Below are positions 23,025 through 34,991 of a stretch of DNA of 64,000 nucleotides, one piece after another; the stretch's first letter is position 1; each line of letters starts with the position of its first letter. Source of the DNA: Camellia lanceoleosa (lineage: Eukaryota; Streptophyta; Magnoliopsida; Ericales; Theaceae); contig CM045761.1 in assembly GCA_025200525.1 (NCBI GenBank), positions 43,470,190 through 43,534,189 on the forward strand. Direction: 5' to 3'. Both the position numbers and the translations under genes were made by a program. The notes below the pieces were generated by a model. The model had not been told where the DNA came from and made no database searches. It saw nothing but the letters and a program-made list of their open reading frames with translations.

Positions 23025-23173
23025 GGGCTTTTATAGAGGGTGAAACACTATTCAAAGGACACGTGTCACAATTCTGGAAGCTGCAGGAAAGGGGGTCGGC
23101 CGACCACCTACTCTAGTAGGCCGGCCACCCTTGATTAAAAAAAAAAAAAAAAAAAAAACCTAGCAGGCCGGCC
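23025..23173 (-). promoter_or_regulatory. Promoter of antisense gene A (copy 2)
   Basis: Minus-strand CTATAAAAG (plus 23028-23036) lies about 50 bp upstream of the ATG. GTCGGCCGAC and GGCCGGCC lie near 23095 and 23120, and a further GGCCGGCC lies near 23167, beyond a 22-base A-tract. Copy 1 shows a shortened, altered version of this last site. Confidence 0.55.
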
Positions 23174-23788
23174 ACCCTCCAATCCCCAAAAGCAAATGTG
23201 GCCCACCATGCTCATTGGTCCTGTTTTGCCCTCCGGAAGGAAGTTTGAGGCACTTTCACGCATCGGGAACGTGAAAGGCGTCCATTTCTCTCAACTTCGG
23301 GTACGTTCCATCATCCAGATCGTCTGTCCGAAGTACGCTTTGTTGTATTTTTACTTATCGAGTTGTAAGTTTTGTCGAGCTGTCGTATTTTGTGTTTTGA
23401 GTTATTACCTTTTGTTTACTTTTTGTTTACGCAATTTTGATTGAGTCTTGTTTATTGAGTCGTTAACATTGTTGTACTTTGCTTATCGAGTTGTAAACTT
23501 GCTAAGATTCTGTTATTTTTTAGTAAGTCGAGTTTTTGATTTGTTGCGTCGGTTCATTACCTGACCCGGTAAATACACAAGGCACATTTTCATTCAATCC
23601 CATTTGGTGCAAAATGATGCGTTGCGATGCTAAAAATTTCAGATACAAACATCTTTTCAAAGGCTGTTTCATTCCATCATGTTTTACAACAAAATAAAGG
23701 TACAAGTTTTACAGGAAATAAAACTGCCTAACAATATGCAAAGTGCTACAAACTACTAGCAAAAAGTAAAATAAAGCATGAAATAGCA
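23174..23788. other. Spacer between antisense genes A and B (copy 2)
   Basis: Counterpart of 3403-4072; T-rich, no coding sequence supported. Confidence 0.5.
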
Positions 23789-26700
23789 TCAATATCCTCG
23801 GGAACGGGAATGAGGAGGCCCTCTCATCCTCTTCTGCGGGACAACCTCTGCACCATCATCACCATCCGGGTTAGAGCTATCATCCTCCGAATCCCCCTCA
23901 GCCTCGTCTCCACTCCCGGAACCAAGACCGGAGCCTCCCTCCCCAGCAGATGTCTCTGACTCACGGTTTGCGACCTCCTCCTCCTCCTCCTCAATAATGG
24001 GTGCCCTGCGTCTGCGAGACGACCCTGCTCCTCGAGCTCCTCGAAAAGGCCTAGATGGCCCAGCTTCCTGAGAAGGCCTGGATGGCCCGGCTCCTCAAAA
24101 AGGCCCAGATGGCCCAGTACCTCGAACAAGTCCAGTACCTCGATCTCTCCGAGAAGGCCCAGGTGGTCCGGCCCGCGGCGGTGCATAGACAGGAGGCATC
24201 TGAAAGGAAAAATTTCAAATACATCAGTTCAAATATGAAAAGCAGATGCGAGTACAATATGCGAATGGGGTGTGTGTCAGATATGCTCTACACAACCTAT
24301 CAATACAGCAGGATGTTCAAAACCAGTGTGTCGTCAGAAATATGCTAAATGCAGGGAAGATGAACAGTACCTGCACGCCCATAATGGCTAGCTGTGCCTC
24401 CCTCCGTAGGATCATGCCCTCGAATGTGGCCAGCATCCCAAGTATCTCATCCGTGTACTCAACTGGAGGCTACAGATACAAATACAAAACTATCAGCGAG
24501 GGAATGAATGTCCAAGTAATCTGACTGATAAATCAAAGCTGTAAAACATACCGGGGGTGAATCAGGATCCCTGACATATCTGTGGTCAGGAAGAGGAGGC
24601 TCTAGCGAGACCTGGTAAGGAGTCCCGAACCGCCAACTCGTCAACTCGGTTGGCATGTCTGTCCACCCAGGATGATGAAGAGATGGAGGGATCGGAGGAA
24701 TCGAACTACCTCTACCCCTAGACGTACCAGCCCTGCTAGATGAGGGGATATCCGTAGCACCGGCACAACTCGAAGATGGTACATCAGTAGGCCTCCGTGA
24801 CGGAGTACGCACTCCCGTCAAGGGGGGCATCAGATATATACGACGATAGGTGGCGTAGTCCCCCTCCATGAGATGTAACAAAGCATCGGTGCCCTGCATA
24901 GCATTAATGACCTCCTGGGAAGATAGTCTATCGGCAGTCCGCATAGTGGCTGGAGGTACAGCAGGAGGGTCCTGAGAATCATACCCCCACACTTGACGAA
25001 AAAAGCGTTCCCCCAGGAACCATGCCCTACCAACTGGTCCTTCGAGTAGGAACCTATACTGGGAATTACCCGATCCTCCGGGATACTGATGTCGGAGACC
25101 ATCACCTAAGACCGCCCAGGGCTGCCAAGTAATCTGCAGATAGCCAGTGCATAAATCAATCAGAAATCAGGAATATACAAGGCAGATCACAGATGAAAAT
25201 GAAAGGAACTGAGAGTTCTGAAATACGTCTATCGTCCACACAGTATCAAAATATCACGCAGTAGAAAAAGGGTCTCGAGATCTCGGTCGGTGCTCGTCCT
25301 CGAATACCAGTGAAAACGGAGTCATAAGGAGTCCTGCCACCTCCATCTCCGGGGCTAACGTGGGAAAATATACGTACACCCATAGCTGAGAAAAGCAGTG
25401 CGGAATGTGAATACAAAGTGCTAAAGAATGAATACAGAGTGCAAAGTGCGCCGTGTGTGCAATGAACAAGTAATGAGGAGTAGAAATATAAATCAAGAGG
25501 ACAGAACGTACCTCCCAGGCTCTCCAATAGCCGCCAAGTAAGTCCCCCCGCCCGCGAGAGGCTGCACTCATGTAACAATAGAGGGTAGCCAGGCCAGCGC
25601 CACTCCAGTCATACCGACTGACCTGTGATAGGTCCACTAGGGCACTCAGAAGATACAACCCGACGGTGTTCCCCCTATCGGCAAACAGAGTGGTGCCAAA
25701 GAGGAACATAAGGAAACCCCGGGTGTACTGCTCAACCTCCTCGAGAGACTCAGGCTCCATCTCCGGCCTCCGACAACGGGAAGAGAACCAGGTGTACCGG
25801 ACTCTCCCGGAAGCTTTGTCTACAGGTGGGCGAGCCCCCAATAGATGTATCCATGCGGCCTCCCACTCTCCCATATCCTCATCATAAGGTATGGGCCAAC
25901 CGCCTATGTCTAGGCCGGTGAGTACGGCAAAGTCTAGCGGAGTCTTGGTCATGTCCCCGGTGGCAGAAAAATGGAAAGAATTGGTGGTGTCCCACCATCT
26001 CTCCACCAAGGCAGCTAACAATGTCCCATCGGGCAGACAAATGATAACCCCGCAAAATGCTTGAACCCCGCTGAGTCAACCAAATCCCGACAAACCTGAA
26101 GCTCGGTACCACTCTCGCAATAAGTGGAGCCATATCCTCAAGACGGTGCGAGGGCCAACTGATTCGAATGAATACATGTGTTCAAGATACAATAAAATGC
26201 AAGCCAGATGCAAGTAACAAGTCAGGTACAAATGAAATGAAGTAGTGTGTTCAAATCTTAATCATTAGGCTACGTGTTCACTTCAACTGGGTCAGGTTCA
26301 AGAACTGTTTTGGGCTACATGTTCAAATCTCAATCATTTGTGGTACGTGTGTTCACTTCAAACTGGCCGCATGTTGTTCAGAACTGTGTTTTGGGTCTGG
26401 TTCAATCTCAATCATTGTGGGCTACGTGTTCACTTCCAACTGGCTGCGTGTTCAAGAACTGTTTTGGGCTGTGTGTTCAAATCTTACTCAGTGGGCTGCG
26501 TGTTCGCTTTAACCTGGGCTGCGTGTTCAGTAACTCTGTGTTTTGGGCTGTGTGTTCAAATCTTAATCAGTGGGCTGCGTGTTCACTTCAAATCTGGGTC
26601 GTGTTCAAGAACTGTGTTTTGGGTCATGTGTTCAAATCTCAATCATTGTGGGTCGCGTGTTCACTTCAACTGGGTGCGTGTTCAAGAACTGTTTTGGGTC

Positions 26701-27855
26701 AGTGTTCAAATCTTACTCGATGGGTCGTGGTTCGCTTTAACCCGGGTCAGTGTTCAAGAACTCTGTGTTTTGGGTCAGTGTTCAAATCTTAATCGATGGT
26801 GCGTGTTCACTTCAAATCTAGGTCGTGTTCAAGAACTGTTTTGGGCTGCGTGTTCAAATCTCACTCATTGTGGGCTGCGTGTTCACTTCAAATCTGGGCT
26901 GCGTGTTCAGTAAATCTGTGTTTTGGGCTGGGTGTTCAAATCTTACTCAGTGGGCTGCATGTTTGCTTTAATCTGGGCTGCGTGTTCAGTAAATTTGGTA
27001 TTTGAGCTGCGTGTTCAAATTTCAGAAAAATTTGCGGGCTGTGTGTTCACCATCAAACTCGAACTGCGTGTTCAGAAAATCGAAGTTTAGGGCTGTGTGT
27101 TCAACTCTTAATCAGTGTGGGCTGTGTGTTCACCATCAACTCGGACTGCGTGTTTAGAAAATCAAAGTTTAGGGCTGTGTGTTCTACTCTTAATCAGTGT
27201 GGGCTGTGTGTTCACCATCAACTTGAACTGCGTGTTTAGAAAATCAGAGTTTAGGGCTGTGTGTTCTATTCTCAATCATTGTGGGCTGTGTGTTCACCAT
27301 CGACTTGGACTGTGTGTTCAGAAAATCAGAGTTTGGGACTGTGTGTTTTACTCTTAATCAGTGTATGCCGTGTGCTCACCTTCAAATTCGGGCTGTGTGT
27401 TCGACAAATCAGTGTTTGAGCCGTATGTTCAATTCTTAACTAATGTGTACCGTGCGTTCACAACCAATCAGTCAATGAGTCGTGCGTTCAGCAATTCAAG
27501 TGTTTAAGTCACATGTTCAGAATGCAAACAAAGTACTATGTCATAAGCTAAAACTGTGTGTTCAAGCATGGCAAAGCTACAAAATGCACGAAAAATGCAG
27601 AAAATAAAGTAAAATACCTCTCGTGCATCGTGAGAGAGGTGCTGCTCCGGCTCTCGCAGCAGTAAATCCCCGAGTGCCCGGTCATTGAACGCAGTGAAAC
27701 GACGAAAAACGGCCCGCGGAAGCATATGTGCCGGTGGGGCGTATGTCCCGGGAATAAAAGGGCGGACTCTCGGGGGCAGTGTCGTGACATCAAAATCATC
27801 CCCGGCACCTGGAGGACCTCCACCATGAGGGTAATCACCCGCTATTTCAAGAAAA
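23789..27855 (-). pseudogene. Antisense gene B: PMD/MAIN-like protein (copy 2, promoter deleted)
   Basis: Exons by comparison with copy 1: about 27855-27618 (5' end cut by a deletion), about 26159-25512, 25385-25227, 25133-24552, 24469-24371 and 24199-23789. The main PMD exon reads farther than in copy 1: LVERWWDTTNSFHF through FLFGTTLFADRGNTVGLYLL to CYMSAASRGRGDLLGGYWRAWE, then the GAG|GTACG donor. The exon at 25133 is also longer in frame (to PDSPP before the donor). The 5' end of this exon set near 26030-26150 is scrambled relative to copy 1. Promoter, untranslated exon and intron 1 are missing, so expression is unlikely unless another promoter is used. Confidence 0.75.
26235..27500 (+). 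repeat. Tandem repeat in intron 2 of antisense gene B (copy 2)
   Basis: Same repeat as 6509-7760. Units between 26270 and 26850 look altered in a regular way: GGGCTGCGTG appears as GGGTCGTG or GGGTCAG, and TTCAGTAAATCTG as TTCAAGAACTG. Units after 26860 match copy 1 normally. Confidence 0.88.
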
Positions 27856-28712
27856 GTGAAAAAGTTCGAGAAAAGTGCACTTTCTGGCGCGAAATTGCTC
27901 CACCGGAACTTCAGCTGCAATTTCTGACATGTGTCTCATCATCATTCATCAAAATCAAGGTGTATCCTTCTCGAACATGTTGTAACCTCTCCGGGAGGTG
28001 AACTAGAGGCCGTGATCAAGTTTCCTTCGCCGAAATGCGCGTTTCCCAGCTCGTTGTTTCGTAACAAACGGGCGGCCTGATTTATGCTCGTTTTGCGTTG
28101 TTTTGCATATAACTTGCATTCTCATGAACATTTTGCATTGTCATGCATGATTTCTTGGTGTACGATACCTCTATGCTTGAGTGTGCGTTGTCACGTATGT
28201 TCCTTTCTCGCATTGCGATGCATTCACTCGCTGACACTGCGTGTGTCAAACTTCCGGAACCACAGGAATCACATTGAATATATGTTGTTAGCATATTGTT
28301 CTTGTTGAATTTCTCTCTTTTGCAGGCACGATATTGTATGTACGGTTCATTTGAGGTTGGTGCGACCAGACGAATCGTGCAGGTATCGTATCTTCTCCGT
28401 GTGAGACGCGACGAGAATTGAATGATTCTCCGCATTCCTAACTGCATGAAATGTAGTTGTTGCTTTGCATTTTTGCTTAAAACTGTTGCATCTATTTGCG
28501 AATACTTGCCTCATTACAGCTTGCTGCATTTGTATCATCATTTGGCTCTGTGCATGTCGCTTTGCATTTTGCCCCCCTGCCTGCGGGCACGCTTGTGGGC
28601 GCATATCTCTGTTCATCTTGTATGATTGTCTAAGTTTTCGGCCTTGTCAAAAATGGGTCGTCTCTAGGCTTTGGCATTCACTCCCGTCACTTCTTGACTT
28701 CCGAGTTCTGTC
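27856..28712 (+). other. Non-coding 3' end of the internal domain (copy 2)
   Basis: Begins at a deletion junction (about 27853-27858) that removes the counterpart of copy 1 8133-8666. Otherwise it matches 8667-9515 and is non-coding. Confidence 0.55.
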
Positions 28713-28721
28713 AAAGAGGGG
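28713..28721 (+). other. Polypurine tract (copy 2)
   Basis: AAAGAGGGG, then CAAC and the LTR start TGTAGAC. Confidence 0.8.
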
Positions 28722-29435
28722 CAACTGTAGACACCCCATTTTTGACCGACCTTAAGACTCAGACGTCACCGATTGAGCGCTCGGTGATGTTGCAGATTGT
28801 GCTCGTTCAGAAGTCTCAGAGTCGCGGCTATGCGCCCTGCCTCCGGACTTCGAACTCTTCTCAGGCCTCGCCTCGGTTTATGAATCGGACTCGGTTTTCT
28901 CTGCTTTTCCTCGAGGGAGGGAGAGGTCCCATAGACCATCTCTCGCTGGCCGTGGGCTACATTTCGTGGTCAGAGGCCATTTTGCCCATTTCGAGCTCCG
29001 GTTTTGAGCCGTCAGGCTGTGTGCCTCGGTTCAGGACCACCCAACCATCTCCGATTCCTCCGGTTTTTGGCATGCATCTCATTTACTCCCTTTCGAGGGA
29101 CACTGGGGTCTTAGATACCCACTTCGTGGCCAAACACCACTTTCGGTGCTTAACGGCCGGTTTTTGGGACCCCGAACTGCGTGTTTTGGCCCCCGAGCAT
29201 TCGTTTTGCATCAGTTTTTGTTCATTTTTGGCAGGTACCTCTGTTTTATCACCAGGAAGATAACTGGAGGGTGGGAGGCCAGCAATTGTCTCAGCAACCA
29301 GTTATGCTCCTCCGGCGCCCCTCGGCGCCCGTTTTTCTCATTTCCGGGCTAATGTTGAACACCCTAGGGCCATTTTCTTCGAGCCAAAACCACATATTTG
29401 TGTTGTACACACATGGGAGGACCCTGAAAACACAT

Positions 29436-29802
29436 GGCCGGCCAGTAATTGCATTTGGACCTTTTGAACCCCTTCTAAAAGTGGCATGTTGTCTCTCCTG
29501 TTTCAGAGTTGCCAAATTCCAACCATAGGGTCTTGTTGTACACACTTGGGAGGACACCAACCTTTGGTGGCCGGCCAGAAATTCTCAGTGACCTTTTTGA
29601 CCCCTAGCTGGCCGGCCATAGGGGGTAGCCGGCCGGCCACCTGCAAGAAAAGTGAGAGGCCGGCCATGACCCTCTCAGTCCACACTTTACAGCTGTGTAG
29701 CTGTTTCCCCCAGAAAAGATCTGTATCCGGGGGATATTTTGGAGGGGAATACTTGGGTGCATTTCCCTTTACCTTTGCCCTCCTCTTTTGGTCCTTATAA
29801 GG
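29436..29802 (+). promoter_or_regulatory. LTR promoter with GGCCGGCC sites (3' LTR)
   Basis: GGCCGGCC at 29436 and four further sites between 29565 and 29665. The TATA-like TTATAAG is at 29795-29801. The layout matches 10253-10618. Confidence 0.55.
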
Positions 29803-31135
29803 AGCCTCCCAACTCTTAGGCTAGGGTTAGAAAAACTCTCTTAAGAGCTTAGACACATATCCATCTCCATCTCTTTGATTCTTTTCAAGTTTGGTGCCAT
29901 TTCTTCATCACCATCAAACACCACCACCACCACTCCATTTCCAGAAGCAAGGAGAGGTTCTCAGAGGCTTAGAAGCAACATTTCTCAAGCCAAGAGGTAG
30001 AAAAGAATAGGTCTTCAATGGTAAGTCTCCATTTCCCTCTTTTGTAGCACTTTCTTGCTTCATTTCTTAAGCCTACTTGCTCACTGTTTTGGGCTCCGAC
30101 CCTAACTGAAACTAGGACTTTTTTGAGCCATTATTCATGTTTGTTCAAGGGCTCAACCCTGTTTGAGCCCTCCATCTTGCACTTGTTTCAATATCCTCTG
30201 ATATGCCATTATTTTGCATTGAATATTTGGCCTATGATTGATCTGTTTTTGAGCACAATGTTAACTGTAAGTGGGCCTATTTTGAGCCCCTATTCAACAT
30301 TGAAGAAGGGCTCAACCATGTTTGGGTCCTCTATCTTGCACTTACCTCATAATCTCTCCTATTTACCGTAAATTTGCATGATTTGTTTGGCCTATATGTA
30401 AATTGTTTTGGAGTTTGTTATGAACTGTGAGTAAGCTTATTTTATGTCCATCTACAACATTGTAGAAGGGATCAATCTTTTTTGGGGTCTCCATGTTATA
30501 CTTGTCGTTATACCCCTCTTCGACCCCCATTTTTGCATGCTTTTTTAAGCTTATCTAGCTTCTGTTTTCGGCCATCATCAGAGCTGGAAAGAGTCACATT
30601 TTGATCTTCTTGACATATTTCATTGAGGGTCTTTTCTGGTTTCATGAATTTTTGGGGTACCTCATGTTATAGCCTTATGTATCGTAGTTCTTGCATGACA
30701 TTTTTAGCATGTTTGTATACTGATTTGGGGGATGTCATCTACTATAAATGTTCATATTTTTAGTCCCTCATCAGTGTTGTAGAAGGGTATTTTTCCATTT
30801 GGGCATCGCATGTATCACTTGCTTCAATATCCCTCTTGCGGAGCCATTTTTTGCATTCTTGCTTAATCCTATGTGTGCTTGCTGTTTAGCCCTTTTTATG
30901 ACTGAAAAATTCTTTCCTTGGGGCTGTATTTCTACTGTATTTTCATTCCATGTTCATATTGTGCATGCATTGCATAGCTATAGGCCATTTCGGGCGCCTA
31001 ATATCGCATTTCGGGATCATTCCATGCTTCGGGTGCACTTTAGCTATGTTTCGGGACTGTTTCCCCCCACATTTCTGTGCTGAAATTCCATTGGCATGTT
31101 TGCATATCATTTTCTATGTCATTTCATGCCTTAAT

Positions 31136-31640
31136 GCCATCGCCTCGGTTTGCGTGCCCGTGTGCACGTATTTCGAGGCACTTCATTTTCATCCGACGGC
31201 CTCTTATGTGAGTGTGGCTGAGGCTCACCCATATTAATATAAGTCCATTTTGCATTCTGTATGTCATTTTAGCATCATTGCATCGTGTATGCCATCGCCT
31301 CGGTTTGCGTGCCCGTGGGCACGCATTACGAGACATCTCATTTGAGTCTCATTGCATCGTGTATGCCATCGCCTCGGTTTGCATGCCCGTGGGCACGCAT
31401 TTGGAGATATCTCATTTTAGCGTCATTACATTCCGTATGCCATTGCCTCGGTCTACGTGCCCGTATGCACGCATTTCGAGGCACTTCACTTTTATCCGAC
31501 GGCCTCTTATGTGAGTGTGGCTGAGGTCCACTCATGTTAGTGTAAGTCTAATTGCATTGCGTATGCCATGTCATGCCTTAGGATCATCGCCTCAGTTTGC
31601 GTGCCCGCGTGCACGCATTTCAAGGCAACTCATTTTCATA
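31136..31640 (+). repeat. LTR minisatellite, five units (3' LTR)
   Basis: Units at about 31138, 31290, 31364, 31440 and 31587, each with ATCGCCTCGGTTTGCGTGCC and a GGGCACGCAT block. The spacing is about 70-150 bp and units are divergent. Confidence 0.75.
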
Positions 31641-33314
31641 GCATTGTGTATGCTAGGATTGCATATCATGCATATTGCATCATGTTCGGGATAGGAGTTA
31701 GCCCGGGCATGGGAAACGAGGCACGTTTCGTACTTCGAGTGACGTAACGGGTCTTAATTCCCAAGTCACCGACACTCCGGATTACCCATGATGGAGTTAG
31801 GTTTTGTTGTAGCATTCATATGCATTCATCCTATGTTGAGTTGTGCAATTCGGCTCCTCGGCCATCATGCATCGAGATGCGTGATTGGTGGCACGAGGAT
31901 CGAGGCATGCATATATTTATGAAATACATTGCTAGGCCCCTTTCCTGCTCTCTGTTGCAGCAAAAAATGAAGAATCAGCAACTTTTCGGAGTCTGGCACG
32001 CATTTCGAGAAACATTACAAATAGAGGCTAATTGGGGCATCCCAGTGGATTTCTGCGCAAAGCAGCTCAACATGCATCATTTCATTATCCAAAGTGGAGT
32101 CAAGGCAGCCCCTGGCTTGCATGCCAGTTTACAGTTTTTCTTAGTTAATCTGTTAATTAATTAGGAATCTGTATATTTATTTGGACTGTATTATTCTTTC
32201 ATTTCGGACTGTATTATTTATTCGGACCCTCTGTGCGAGGGCATAATTGTAATAAGTGTGGGTGAGTGTGATGTATGTCTTCCAATCCCACGTCTTTCTT
32301 CCATTTTATTTACCCGCTTACGATGGTTAGATATAGGGCATATTTCAATTAGCATACAGTATGACAGCATGTTTTGCATCATTCATCTGTTTTGCACGCA
32401 CCGAGCTCGGCGCATCATACAAACTGCATTTGTATTTCAATTCCAAATTGAATACGTGTTAGTTGTAGCATTCCATATGCCATGTTTAGAATAGCCGAGC
32501 CTGCTATAGTTTGCATTTTTGCATGTGTCGCATTAGGCAAATCTATGTATTTTAGGATCACGCATGATTCCTAATTGGTTTTTTGTTTTGGCTTGGAGTA
32601 CTCGGTGAGTTTTATGCTTTAGCATCCTTGTATGCGTGTGAGTGTTGCCATGAATAGCATGCTTACCATGAGGCTAAATGCTTATGTGATATAACTGCCT
32701 TGAATGCCTGTGGATGGAGGTTGAGTTACTTGAATTGGAACAATTCATCAAATGCTTGTTTTAAGCCCATTAGATAGTGGCAAAATCATATTTTCTTAAG
32801 CCCACCTGAGGGTGGCAAATCCACGTCTTAGCCTACCTGCGGGTAGCACCATCAAACTGTTTTCAAACAAACAGACACGAAGTGTCTTGTTCCAATTCAG
32901 GTGATTCGGTCTATATTTGTATGCTGTGCGCATCACATAGTAACCTAGGCTAATAACCGGAATAAGAACATACAATGTTTTCAAAAACAGATATCATGGT
33001 TAGTAGAGGCCGGTCTTTGACCGGGCGAAGGGTGCTCACGGCAGTGACCTTCCCAATCGTACCCAAGTTCTAGCCGAGGCAACTTTGGTGATGACGGACA
33101 CGCGTGGCCTTTGGCCGAGTCGGGGTTTCCAAAATTTCTCATTTTAAAATATTTAGGTGGCGACTCAGATTCCGGCGGCGATCCATGTTTGGCACTTCTT
33201 TCAAAAAAATCTGTTTTCAAAACGATTTGCCGGATTTGGACTCTTCGGTTCAAGATTAAGAACCGTGACATTTGAGTCCTTCGAACTGTAGTGACCCAAT
33301 ATCGAACCAGAACC

Positions 33315-33331
33315 GGGGGGGGGGGGGGGGG
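33315..33331 (+). repeat. G17 homopolymer near the 3' LTR end
   Basis: Seventeen consecutive G, the counterpart of the G13 run in the middle LTR. Confidence 0.9.
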
Positions 33332-33375
33332 ACTCGCACTCCTTCTCCAGGGATGCGTTCGGGGACGTCTATACA

Positions 33376-34824
33376 AGACAAACGTGGAAAAGTGAGATGT
33401 GGAAGTGATTGGTTGATTGAATTCCTATCTCTCTAAAAAGTTGAAGATTCATAACTTCTATTTTTTTGAAACTATACAGCAGCTAGAGACAAACGTAGGA
33501 AAGCGTAACGTGAAAGTGATAGATAATTAATCATGTTTAGAGGTTGCTTGAAAATTGTTAAATTAGTATATATTTTTACCTTTTAAGAAAAAATATAAAA
33601 TGTGGGTTGGAGTTGAAGTGATGTGATAGAAATGTGATACAACTCAGATAAAAAGTGATGTAACTCAAATAAAATGAGTGCAATCCAAATAAGATAAACA
33701 AACCCTTTTTTTTTTATTTAAAAATAAAATAAAATTGGCATGGTTTGTTTTCAAAATGACATGTCAATTAAACAAATTTAATTAAATCAAATGTTATTAA
33801 TACATGTAACTATAATTATTGAATCAATCTATTTTTATTTTTACTTTTATTTTTATGAAAAATTTAAGGACTAGTGCCTAAAATATTAACCCATCTAATT
33901 ATTGACATAAAACTCGTTTAAGAAGTTGACTATTTTAATTGACTTTTTAATTATTTTAACTTGGCTAAAAAAGTTGTGTTTAAAAATATCAGTGTGTTTG
34001 GTTTCAATTTTCTGAAAATTAAGTTTTTTGTTTTTTGAATTTTTTTGTTTTTAATGAATCTTTTTAAAATTTTAAGCAATTTATTTACTTTTTTATTACG
34101 TCGATGTATCTAAAAAGTAAATATTTGTGAAAAAATATTTTAAAAAATTAATAAATACACAAAAATATGAAAAAATATACTGAATTTCGTATTTTTTGTA
34201 TTTTTGGTTTTTAATTAATTTTTTAAAGATGTTTTTACAAAAATTATACTTTTTAAGTGTATTTATGTTAATTGTGTCTAAAAATTTTTAAAAAAATTGC
34301 TTAAAATATTAAAAAAAATTCAATGAAAATAAAAAAATACGAAAAATAAAAAAATAAAATTTTATGAAAAGTGAATTCTGGAAATCAAAATCAAGCAAAA
34401 ATGATTTTTTTTATATATTTAATTTGATAATTGTAAAAGAAAAAATAAAATAATTATGAGTTGAATGTAACATTTTATGTTATTAATTATTTTATTATAT
34501 TTTATTTTTATTAATTATTTTAGGTGCTTGAGTAATGTTAAGGTTAAGATAAAAGATTGAACCAGTCGTCCTGAACTATACACACATTTTAAAAAAAAAA
34601 AAATTTTGGGCAATCATTCATCCCATCAAAGTCAAGCATGGTCAAAGGTTTAAAAACATGTTTTTGGACTTTGAGTAAGGTTAGAAATGTAAATTAAACA
34701 CAGAATGAGATATAAATATTTTATAAAGGGTGAGTCTCACATGTAGATTTTACATCATGTGAGGCCTTATGCCTTATGAAATCCATATCTTATTCTATGT
34801 TAGATTTCTTTGTACATACACTTA
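33376..34824. other. AT-rich intergenic DNA
   Basis: Strongly AT-rich with poly-A and poly-T runs and many stops in every frame. Nothing recognisable except words at 33600-33700 (GTGATGTAACTCAAATAAAA) that resemble the interior of the MITE at 34825. Confidence 0.6.
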
Positions 34825-34988
34825 GGGTTGGTTTGGGATGTCCTAAAAAAGTACACTTTTTGATTTATTGGTGGGTTTGGGTTGGGTTTAATGTGATGTG
34901 TTAGAGAGGTGATGTGATTTAAATAAAATAATGTAACTTCAATAAGATAGTGACTTTTTGACTTATTTAATACATGCCAAACTAGGCC
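34825..34988. mobile_element. Tourist-like MITE (PIF/Harbinger type)
   Basis: Flanked by TTA at 34822-34824 and 34989-34991, the usual PIF/Harbinger target duplication. The ends are imperfect inverted repeats: GGGTTGGTTTGGGATGT against the complement of ACATGCCAAACTAGGCC (12 of 17 match). It is 164 bp long with no coding capacity. Confidence 0.65.
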
Positions 34989-34991
34989 TTA

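Larger units (their letters stand above)
9529..33375 (+). mobile_element. Ogre/Tat LTR retrotransposon, copy 2 (full length, about 23.8 kb)
   Basis: Bounded by LTRs 9529-13237 and 28726-33375. Order: 5' LTR, tRNA-Arg-like primer site, gag, protease, RT, RNase H, archaeal RNase H, integrase, antisense gene A, antisense gene B, polypurine tract, 3' LTR. Order, size and LTR length fit Ogre-type Tat elements. The 5' LTR is at the same time the 3' LTR of copy 1, so no target duplication can separate the copies. Confidence 0.9.
28726..33375 (+). repeat. 3' LTR of the Ogre/Tat element (about 4650 bp)
   Basis: Begins TGTAGACACCCC like the middle LTR and aligns to it throughout, with an extra 955 bp at 31401-32355. 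The 3' end reads GTCTATACA instead of GTCTACA, so the boundary is fixed only to within a few bases. Beyond it the sequence becomes AT-rich and unrelated. Confidence 0.9.
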
